Source: Symbiodinium natans
Lineage: Eukaryota > Sar > Dinophyceae > Suessiales > Symbiodiniaceae
DNA length: 19,695 nt
Assembly: GCA_905221605.1 (NCBI GenBank)
Contig: CAJNDS010002327.1
Coordinates: 470,497 to 490,191, forward strand
Reading direction: 5' to 3'
Every line of letters begins with the position of its first letter. The first letter of the stretch is position 1. Positions 14,848 to 19,695 of this stretch are shown one piece after another. Made by a program: the position numbers and the translations under genes. Under the pieces are notes generated by a model. The model had not been told where the DNA came from and ran no database searches. It saw only the letters and a list, made by a program, of their open reading frames with translations.

Positions 14848-15017
14848 CTGAACTCCAAAGGTCAGTCTTAGGGATCCTCTTTACTTTTTGTCTGTAGGGG
14901 TTCCTAATAGTCTAAGATCGGCGTGCGACCTCAATTTGCAGGTCTGGGAAAATTCGAATATGCCTTGTAGAAGAAGATGGAAAATGTAGTCTCCCCCCAA
15001 AAAGGCCCATTCCAATG

Positions 15018-15224
15018 ATTCAGGCTCCTATGGTGCGCGCCTAAGCCCCGCTCGAGACACTGGCCAATAATCTCCGAAAGCCTTCTGCAAACTCCGGATG
15101 TTACAAGTTCATGTCCTTCAAGACATGGAAACACAAACATTACAGCCTTTGCAAGCTGCACAATGGCCTGAACCCTGAGCTCCCCCGCCAGCTTCCCAAA
15201 GCACCCAAACATCTGGATTAGGCC
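15018..15224 (-). CDS. Minus-strand exon candidate, about 68 aa, alpha-solenoid style
   Basis: On the minus strand the acceptor GATTGGGGTCTGCAG leads into GLIQMFGCFGKLAGELRVQA, IVQLAKAVMFVFPCLEGHEL and VTSGVCRRLSEIIGQCLERG. At least three amphipathic helices with Gly-containing turns resemble ARM/HEAT-type repeats. It is among the longest complex frames (the frame spans 15242-14931). The plus strand also has a protein-like frame (about 15081-15221, KPSANSGCYKFMSFKTWKHK), so the strand is favoured by hydrophobic periodicity only. Confidence 0.42.
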
Positions 15225-15548
15225 CTGCAGACCCCAATCCACTACATCCTAAACCTTCACAGCCTTAGCGGCTCGGTCGGTCCGAAAACTCCAAGACCAA
15301 AGCGCGAAGGATCTGATTGCGCTCCTTCACAGCTTTGCCATCCATTTGCCGAATGCTCTGGGCGAGGTGTGGGTCGTGGTCAGATTCTGCCATTTTGCGA
15401 AGAAGTCGTACCGCGTACGGCCTTCAATCTGAAGCTCATTCTTCCCGGAAGCCCCGATGCCCCTCAAGGCTACCCTTGTCGAGCCGAGCTCTGTGACGGT
15501 GGAGAGCTCCTTTCATTGATTGCATTCCGGGATTTTGGGGGTTTCTAG
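15222..15548 (+). CDS. 108-codon open frame without ATG in a GC-rich patch; strand ambiguous
   Basis: The plus frame between TAG 15219-15221 and TAG 15546-15548 contains TAFNLKLILPGSPDAPQGYP and AELCDGGELLSLIAFRDFGG. On the minus strand two other frames are open and at least as protein-like: 15512-15327 (ELSTVTELGSTRVALRGIGA, then EGRTRYDFFAKWQNL) and 15393-15265, which starts with a well-placed ATG (MAESDHDPHLAQSIRQMDGK, then ERNQILRALVLEFSDR). Composition alone keeps several frames open here. One or more of the three is probably real, and I cannot choose. Confidence 0.33.
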   Translation, partial: ALQTPIHYILNLHSLSGSVGPKTPRPKREGSDCAPSQLCHPFAECSGRGVGRGQILPFCEEVVPRTAFNLKLILPGSPDAPQGYPCRAELCDGGELLSLIAFRDFGGF

Positions 15549-15602
15549 GTCACGCAGCATCACCCGCAGGTGATTAGCACCCTGTGCTTGGAGCTGGAGA
15601 AG
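15549..15602 (+). CDS. 54-nt exon candidate with clean borders
   Basis: Acceptor TTGGGGGTTTCTAG ends at 15548 and donor GAGAAG/GTTGGC starts at 15603. The 18 codons read VTQHHPQVISTLCLELEK, one amphipathic helix, and are an exact multiple of three. Clean splice sites and composition make it better than average. The GTTGGC is followed by GCCCTAAGCCCTAG, C-rich. Confidence 0.4.
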
Positions 15603-15766
15603 GTTGGCTCGGGGATTTGGGCCCTAAGCCCTAGACCCCAAGGTCGGTAACCGTCCTTGGGTTAAGGCTGTGTATTGTTTTTCTGATATTTGAGGTTGAC
15701 GGCAGCTGAGTTAGTATTCGCAATTGAGGAAAGTTCAGAATGTCCATGGTTTCAGGGTTATCTCAG

Positions 15767-15805
15767 CTTTGGGGGCTTGAGTTTGCGGAGGCTTTTGCCG
15801 CCGAC
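15767..15805 (+). CDS. Short exon candidate
   Basis: After CAGGGTTATCTCAG the frame reads LWGLEFAEAFAAD up to a donor GTACGA. Helical and in the style of its neighbours, but only 39 nt long. Confidence 0.27.
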
Positions 15806-15965
15806 GTACGATGATCGGGTTTGGGGCTGCTTAGAGTCTTAGAGATCATGAACCAGAAGCGCTCGTTATCTCATCACTAGCCCGCGGAACAACACGCCAC
15901 ACAGGCCATGTGAAGCCTTGCGGCCTTATCGGCCTTGCATCTCATAAGTGTCATAAACCACCTAA

Positions 15966-16118
15966 GCACTGCAAGGGTTTAAGTTCCATCCATATCGCGC
16001 ACAAGGAATTCAAGCTACCGAAATTCCGAAAAGCTGCCTCAAGCTGGTGCGATGTTTCCACACAGCAACGGAAAAATGCAAATCTCAAACACAGGCTAAA
16101 GCCGCCTTGAAAGCCTAA
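15966..16118 (+). CDS. Exon-like frame, about 50 aa
   Basis: The frame between TAA 15963 and TAA 16116 reads FHPYRAQGIQATEIPKSCLK, LVRCFHTATEKCKSQTQAKA and ALKA. Its second half forms a Lys/Ala-rich helix. Another plus frame (15910-16110) and a minus frame (16181-15951) are also open, so this choice rests on composition. Confidence 0.28.
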   Translation, partial: ALQGFKFHPYRAQGIQATEIPKSCLKLVRCFHTATEKCKSQTQAKAALKA

Positions 16119-16164
16119 GCCCGAGAAGACCTGAAGATCCGGCGCCCAACACGCAAAACCTGAT

Positions 16165-16275
16165 ATGTGATAGATATTCAAGCAAATAGTTCATATTATA
16201 TAGTATGTCACATATTATAATTTAGAAGTTGCAATTTACGACATATTATGTATAGCAAATCATCTAAAACCCTTG
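16165..16275. other. AT-rich patch with repeated CACATATTATA/GACATATTATG
   Basis: This is the most AT-rich non-microsatellite stretch. GATATGTGA near 16160 pairs with TCACATAT near 16208, and CATATTAT occurs several times. It separates two groups of exon candidates and could be intergenic, but no promoter element can be named. Confidence 0.35.
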
Positions 16276-16289
16276 TTTTAAAATGTAGA

Positions 16290-16356
16290 ATGAAGCCAAA
16301 GCCAGTCGAGGACAACGGGTTGACGAAGATGGCGGTCATCGAGGCTCTGCGCCTTG
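16290..16356 (+). CDS. ATG-initiated exon candidate
   Basis: The frame starts at ATG 16290 and reads MKPKPVEDNGLTKMAVIEAL and RL, with a donor CTTG/GTGCGTAG. If unspliced it ends at TAG 16362. The donor GTGCGTA is the same as that after the 19263 candidate. As it lies just downstream of the AT-rich patch it could be a first exon. Confidence 0.33.
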
Positions 16357-16404
16357 GTGCGTAGTCATTTTGGCTAAGGCTTCGCGGTCGTTGGCTAGGG
16401 TTAC

Positions 16405-16453
16405 TCTTTTTAGGACTTGTAAATAGGAACCCTACTAGGGAACCCTAAAAAGG
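16405..16453. repeat. Hairpin CTTTTTAGG...CCTAAAAAG
   Basis: Nine-base arms (16406-16414 and 16444-16452) enclose TAGGAACCCTACTAGGGAAC, itself partly self-complementary. It resembles the GGTTCC-type motif copies. Confidence 0.5.
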
Positions 16454-16473
16454 TAGGCTTTGTTCGGCTACAG

Positions 16474-16530
16474 GTCGTCTTCGTCTCCACGTTTGCGTTG
16501 AGGGAGGAAGGATACTGTCCAGAACCCTAG
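16474..16530 (+). CDS. Short exon candidate
   Basis: After TTCGGCTACAG the frame reads VVFVSTFALREEGYCPEP before TAG. Plausible but short, and followed by a C-rich block rather than a G-rich one. Confidence 0.22.
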   Translation, partial: VVFVSTFALREEGYCPEP

Positions 16531-16547
16531 CACGCAACCTGTGAGAC

Positions 16548-16612
16548 CCAAACCCGAAACCCTAAACCCCAAATCCTAAACCCTCAACCTCAAACCCTAC
16601 ACCCCCTTAAAT
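16548..16612 (+). repeat. CCCTAAA-type C-rich block
   Basis: CCCAAACCCGAAACCCTAAA, CCCCAAATCCTAAACCCTCA. Sequence from 16612 to 16770 has no recognised gene. Confidence 0.75.
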
Positions 16613-16774
16613 AAAGAAAACCTTCAACCGGAATCCCCGGACCCTGCCGGCCTCGGAGATCCCATGTAGTATAGTGCTTAGGGCCTAGGGCTACCCGTAT
16701 CCTGGAAAACCTACCTTGTCAGGGTTGTGTATGATCATTACCGTATTTTGTAAGGTGCTTCAGGCATACTTTAG

Positions 16775-16872
16775 GCTCTGGTGCTTCCCCAACTACGAAA
16801 ATTGAAGCGGAGAGCCGAGGAACAACCAGGCGCCCGAAGCTGTGCGGTTGTTGAGCAACATTTTTCATTTTT
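16775..16872 (+). CDS. Exon candidate, basic amphipathic helix
   Basis: After the acceptor-like CATACTTTAG the frame reads ALVLPQLRKLKRRAEEQPGA and RSCAVVEQHFSFF. It has a strongly basic helix, then a hydrophobic one. The 5'-type motif (TGTAGGGGCCTTAGTCATCA, about 16885) lies about a dozen bases downstream, as expected for the start of an intron in my model. Family unknown. Confidence 0.38.
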
Positions 16873-16989
16873 CAGCGTGTCCAATGTAGGGGCCTTAGTC
16901 ATCAGAATTGCGTTTTGGGAAATAGTTCTGTCAGCATTTGGGGCTACTGGTTTTTACGGCTATAGGCTTTAGGTATTATGATTCAGGGC

Positions 16990-17250
16990 TTTGGGCTTCA
17001 GCTTGAGGGGCTGGGATGTCCCGCAGTGCGGCCAAGTCTACTTTAGGAGCATGAGCTGTGTAAACGGGAACGGCAGTCGTCAACAACCCAACATCCTAAG
17101 CCCAAGAATTCCGATGCCCTGAACACATCCCTAGCCCTAGGCCCTAAACCTCTATCCCCGAAACCCCGTGGCCTTAACGGCCCGAAATGCTCGAGTCCTA
17201 TGTGATCCTATATCCGTGAATCCTGCACCTAGACCCTTGAATCCTAATTG
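16990..17250. other. No gene seen; C-rich telomere-like variants from 17090
   Basis: CATCCTAAGCCC, CCTAGCCCTAGGCCCTAAAC and CCCCGAAACCCCG run up to the next exon candidate. Confidence 0.45.
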
Positions 17251-17285
17251 CCGACCCGACAGATCCCCATTTAGAACCCTTATAG

Positions 17286-17400
17286 AAGGCCCTTATAAAG
17301 CCCTACAAAGCAGCCCAGGAAGGTGATGAGCGAACTCTGCAGGCCCTCCATCGGTACCTGGAGCGATCTGACTCCCTCATGGGAGAGGAGAGGAGTTTTG
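17286..17400 (+). CDS. Exon candidate, helical repeat unit with TATAG acceptor
   Basis: The acceptor ACCCTTATAG ends at 17285. The frame reads KALIKPYKAAQEGDERTLQA, LHRYLERSDSLMGEERS, and a donor GTTGTT starts at 17401. This is a clear two-helix unit with strong coding character. A TTTAGGG block starts about ten bases into the proposed intron. Its layout (KAL..., QEGDERTL, LERSDSLMGEE) parallels the 17992 candidate (KALMQEGPETL, VRKLAEGEQ), so the two may be related repeats of one protein. I do not recognise the family. Confidence 0.45.
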
Positions 17401-17401
17401 G

Positions 17402-17460
17402 TTGTTTAAGGGTTTAGAGTTTCGGTTCAGGGTTTGGGGTTTGGGGTTGAGGGCTTGGTT
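17402..17460 (+). repeat. TTTAGGG-type G-rich block
   Basis: TTAAGGGTTTAGAGTTTCGG, TTCAGGGTTTGGGGTTTGGG and GTTGAGGGCTTGG. From 17460 to 17815 no gene is supported; a minus frame (17540-17776) has no domain. Confidence 0.75.
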
Positions 17461-17817
17461 CTGATGTGGGAATGCTGCTCTGCGTCAAAGCGTGCACCCC
17501 ACGGGCGCATGTGCACATGCTCAGAGTTTGCAGCTTATGCTATGTTAGGCTTAGCATAGAGAATACTTGGACCGTATAGCGGAGCCTGAACAAAAGCCTT
17601 GAAACACCGGCTGAACCGCAAAATCGAAAAGCCACAAGCCCACGAACACCGAAGCACATAAACGATTGGTTAGTCCAAAACCCGTGAACACCCGAAACGC
17701 CAAAACAGAAACAGCACCTATACCGTGAGTCGTACCGTACATCGAGACCAGAAAGCGCTAAAATTCCGAAACCCATGTACTAGTATCTCATAACTTAAAA
17801 CTACCAACGCCTGCTTT

Positions 17818-17991
17818 TTGTAGGGTCCCCATAAATTCTAGATTCAGGCTTATAGCAAAGAACGTACGAGAGAGCAGGTTGTGGTAGTTTACGGTAGCCC
17901 ATGAGTCCAACCCTGTTGTACTCCGTACCGCAGCCCTCAGAATGCTTTAAAATTTAGATTATAAGGCCCCTTCTACGAACTCATAGTATAG
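17818..17991. repeat. Paired 5'-type and 3'-type motifs forming a 150-bp stem-loop
   Basis: GTAGGGTCCCCATAAATTCT (about 17820) is imperfectly complementary to AATTTAGATTATAAGGCCCC (17951-17970). The right half runs into CATAGTATAG, which is the acceptor of the next exon candidate. Confidence 0.5.
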
Positions 17992-18125
17992 ATCCCTTCA
18001 AAGGAACCCGAAGCCCTGAACAAGGAACCCTTTAAAGCCCTCATGCAGGAGGGCCCAGAGACCCTCCTGGCGGCCGAAGCGCTCGTGCGGAAGCTTGCGG
18101 AGGGAGAGCAGACAAGGACTCGCTG
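17992..18125 (+). CDS. Exon candidate, best helical repeat unit in the window
   Basis: Acceptor CTCATAGTATAG ends at 17991. The frame reads IPSKEPEALNKEPFKALMQE, GPETLLAAEALVRKLAEGEQ and TR, then dissolves into the G-rich block that starts at about 18130. Third positions are strongly G/C, and the minus strand reads poorly by comparison. Two amphipathic helices with a GPET turn suit an ARM/HEAT- or TPR-type solenoid. No exact donor is obvious before GTCGTCGGG. Confidence that this is coding is the highest in the window, but the protein remains unidentified. Confidence 0.47.
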
Positions 18126-18246
18126 TCGTCGGGTTTTAGGGGTTTAGGGGTTTGGGGGTTTAGGGGTTTAGCGGTTCAGGGGTTCAGGGGTTCAGGGTTT
18201 AGGGTTTAATAAGGGTTTAGGGTCGAGGGTTTCGGGTTTAGGTCCA
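18126..18246 (+). repeat. TTTAGGG block, least interrupted in the window
   Basis: GGGTTTTAGGGGTTTAGGGG repeats with few changes, including GGGTTCAGGG variants, to GTCGAGGGTTTCGGGTTTAG. The 5'-type motif AGTAGGGTTCCTTTACGGGG follows at about 18253. Confidence 0.9.
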
Positions 18247-18500
18247 GACTAGAGTAGGGTTCCTTTACGGGGTCTTTACGGATTCCGATAAGGGGTCTAC
18301 AGTGTGGGTGTTGGGGCATGTTCGACTATGTTTCTGATTATGGGAACTATAAGTGGACATTGGTAGCTTTTGTTCCGATTGATACAGTACGTGTTTCATA
18401 ATCTGTCTGGCTTCTGGGTTTTAGAGTGTTTGGATTCAGGATTCACGGGTGTGTTTATCTCGGGTTCTTGGTTTTGGAAACTCGGGGCTCCAAATCTCCA
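18247..18500. other. No gene seen
   Basis: T/G-rich DNA. A plus frame at 18370-18591 runs into the tetranucleotide repeat and has no recognisable domain. Confidence 0.4.
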
Positions 18501-18504
18501 GGAT

Positions 18505-18590
18505 CTATCTATCCATCCATGCGTGCATGCATACAAGCATGCCTACACACATAAGTACATATGTACTTACATGCGTACATACATATTATA
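18505..18590. repeat. Degenerate ATCT/CATC/TACA tetranucleotide repeat with an 18-bp palindrome
   Basis: ATCTATCTATCCATCCATG grades into GCATGCATAC, then TACA units. TAAGTACATATGTACTTA at 18552-18569 is a perfect palindrome. Confidence 0.8.
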
Positions 18591-18685
18591 ATATGGCAGC
18601 AGTTCTGCAAGTCCTTGTCGTTTCGGATCATTGTGTTATCGAGGTCTTTGATGGCATATTAAGACTGCCACGGGGAGACCCTACA
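18590..18685 (+). CDS. Exon candidate, hydrophobic helix
   Basis: The frame reads MAAVLQVLVVSDHCVIEVFD and GILRLPRGDP. The ATG is in the context aatATGGC, or the exon may begin after TGGCAGCAG. It reads as a hydrophobic helix or strand followed by an amphipathic one. The frame stops at TAA 18689-18691, just before the next candidate. Confidence 0.32.
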
Positions 18686-18696
18686 CCATAAACCGT

Positions 18697-18765
18697 GGCC
18701 GAGAGGAAGGCGGAGAAGCTTCTCATGGATGCCTTGGTGCGCCATCTCACGAGAACAGGACGGGT
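18697..18765 (+). CDS. Exon candidate, charged helix
   Basis: The frame reads VAERKAEKLLMDALVRHLTR followed by TGRV, then runs into TTTAGGG-type DNA (GGGTTTGGTTGTGGGTTTCG). It is a clean amphipathic helix with good coding composition. It resembles LLAAEALVRKLAEG of the 17992 candidate. Confidence 0.4.
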
Positions 18766-18966
18766 TTGGTTGTGGGTTTCGGGTTTAGGGATTAGGGTTG
18801 TTCGGTTTTGGTATTGGGGTGCAGGACGAGGTTTTTTTGGGGAGGAGGGGGTTTGTATCGGGCGGTTTGGATAACGAATAGATCTTGGTTTGAGTTTGGG
18901 TTTTGGTGGCGGATGAAGAACCTGTGGTTTCGGGGGCTTGGGGTTTTTCACCCTAAACCCTAAAGC
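18766..18966. repeat. G-rich block abutting a short CCCTAAACCCTAAA block
   Basis: GGGTTTCGGGTTTAGGGATT, GGTTTTGG, GGGGAGGAGGGGG and GGGGGCTTGGGG run to about 18948, directly followed by CCCTAAACCCTAAAGC. The G-then-C order matches a short intron of my proposed type between the 18697 and 18975 candidates. Confidence 0.75.
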
Positions 18967-18974
18967 TTATAATT

Positions 18975-19097
18975 TGGGTGTGCGGTTCTTGGTTTGGACA
19001 CGGGCTTGTAGTCTTTTACGAACACGGAACCCGGAAATGTTGTGTAGAGGCGAAACACCAGAAGCCCGAATCTCCGTAAACGCCATCATACAGCAAG
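18975..19097 (+). CDS. Exon candidate preceding the inverted duplicate
   Basis: The frame reads LVWTRACSLLRTRNPEMLCR and GETPEARISVNAIIQQA, two helical segments. It ends at the boundary of the 413-bp duplicate, where CCCCGAAACCC begins. The track of openness continues to 19240, but that is inside the duplicated segment. The minus strand is also open. Confidence 0.35.
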
Positions 19098-19262
19098 CCC
19101 CGAAACCCAAAACCGCCCGTCTGCCAGTTTGGGTTGAGGAAACGCAGGGTCTGATCTTACAGCCTTCCGAGATCTGGGGGAGTTCGCCAAGCCCAAAGGG
19201 TCCTAGGTACTGTTGTGGGGGATACTTCCCCAAATCATAATAGCAATTCCCAATTCATATAG

Positions 19263-19403
19263 AAAGCCTGCATTCCACTATATGGGAACTTTGGACCCTT
19301 TGGGAAGCTCTTGGCATTGCCATAAAGGCTGCAAGTACCTCTCAGACTCATGATATGGCATTCGCGTACATGCTGACCTGCATTCCTACTATCCTGAACC
19401 CAA
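19263..19403 (+). CDS. Exon candidate inside the right inverted copy
   Basis: The TATAG acceptor (AATTCATATAG) ends at 19262 and a donor GTGCGTA starts at 19404. The frame reads LWTLWEALGIAIKAASTSQT, HDMAFAYMLTCIPTILN. It is a long amphipathic helix plus a hydrophobic tail. The 5'-type motif CTATAGGGGCCTTAATAATT starts seven bases into the proposed intron. The frame is intact in the distant inverted copy as well. Confidence 0.42.
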
Positions 19404-19410
19404 GTGCGTA

Positions 19411-19511
19411 CTATAGGGGCCTTAATAATTGGACAAGGGTTTTGGCGTAGATTTTACTAGAATTATAATAAAGAACACCCAAAGTAGTATTGGTACTTAT
19501 TAAGGTCCCTA
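19411..19511. repeat. 101-bp hairpin at the start of the proposed intron
   Basis: CTATAGGGGCCTTAATAATT on the left and ACTTATTAAGGTCCCTA (19495-19511) on the right form the same terminal inverted repeats as 7380-7483. It lies immediately downstream of the GTGCGTA donor. Confidence 0.65.
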
Positions 19512-19695
19512 CCCATCAATCTTTAGTTTTCTCGAAGTCCAAAAACTGGAACCTAACCTGAACATCTAAACCCTACAACCTAAACCCCTGAATCATTTCG
19601 GCCCTTACTCAGTTTGCAGGGTTTTGGGATCTTAGACAAGTCCCATCGAAACGAGTTTAGGGCACTGATCCCAAGCTGGCCCAAGCTCCTTCGCC
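19512..19695. other. No gene seen; weak CCCTAAA-type sequence
   Basis: CATCTAAACCCTACAACCTA and AACCCCTGAATC lie at about 19564-19592. The window ends in unique DNA. Confidence 0.45.

Larger units (their letters stand above)
19099..19511 (+). repeat. Right copy of the 413-bp long-range inverted duplication
   Basis: Reverse complement of 7383-7795, gap-free with six mismatches seen. Four of the six differences fall in the 141-bp exon-like part and two in the remaining 272 bp. In this copy the exon-like frame is on the plus strand, like most neighbours, so this is the better candidate for the parental location. Confidence 0.9.

Noticed and set aside
18373-18591. Plus-strand ORFs at 18370-18691 as a single protein
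   Set aside because: Their middle is the tetranucleotide repeat. Only the segment from 18590 has protein-like sequence.
7786-19592. True telomere or subtelomere end
   Set aside because: The heptamers are degenerate, occur in both orientations and are interspersed with unique DNA over the whole window, so this is interstitial sequence, not a chromosome end.
1-19695. Firm taxonomic assignment (Eimeria-type coccidian versus dinoflagellate versus alga)
   Set aside because: TTTAGGG-like repeats, triplet arrays and many short exons fit more than one lineage. No conserved gene was recognised to decide.

Overview
This looks like nuclear DNA from a eukaryote with many introns, probably a protist. 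There are no long ORFs, no Shine-Dalgarno sites and no operon spacing. Microsatellites are abundant, and short open islands bordered by plausible GT/AG sites lie in repeat-rich DNA. Degenerate TTTAGGG/CCCTAAA (telomere-type) heptamers are scattered through the whole window. That motif fits alveolates (dinoflagellates, coccidia such as Eimeria, chromerids) and plants or algae with a TTTAGGG telomere. I favour an alveolate, but the sequence alone does not settle it. No rRNA, tRNA, CRISPR array or complete transposase gene was recognised.

Layout. 1-3000: sparse, with tetranucleotide, TA, CAG and CA microsatellites, a small ATG-initiated ORF (302-445), a short helical exon candidate (1765-1848) and a 342-bp element with perfect 21-bp terminal inverted repeats (1899-2240). 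3000-6000: a possible first exon (3105-3305), then exon candidates at 3570, 4087, 4711, 5288 and 5766. 6230-6750: a decayed then perfect compound triplet array running into an exon candidate. 7383-7795: one copy of a 413-bp duplication whose other copy lies inverted at 19099-19511. 7887-13100: exon candidates about every 0.5-1 kb, mostly on the plus strand, with one good minus-strand case (11593-11731). 13100-16500: mixed, with a GC-rich patch (15018-15602) open on both strands. 16500-19695: the clearest run of helical exon candidates (16775, 17286, 17992, 18590, 18697, 18975, 19263).

Many exon candidates encode 20-45 residues with amphipathic, Leu/Ala/Glu-rich helices that recall ARM/HEAT-type repeats. 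They may belong to one or a few very intron-rich alpha-solenoid genes, or they may be decayed exon fragments. I could not assign a family, and splice phases have not been shown to join. Every exon call is low to moderate confidence.

The most interesting signal is architectural. Telomere-like blocks are not randomly oriented: CCCTAAA blocks sit just before many exon-like islands and TTTAGGG blocks just after them. The intervening DNA therefore starts G-rich and ends C-rich and could pair end to end. A second dispersed motif, about CTATAGGGGCCTTAATAA, occurs the same way: this strand downstream of exon-like islands, its complement (TTAAGGCCCCTATAG) upstream of them. Together these suggest introns with inverted-repeat termini, possibly a family of intron-generating (introner-like) elements.
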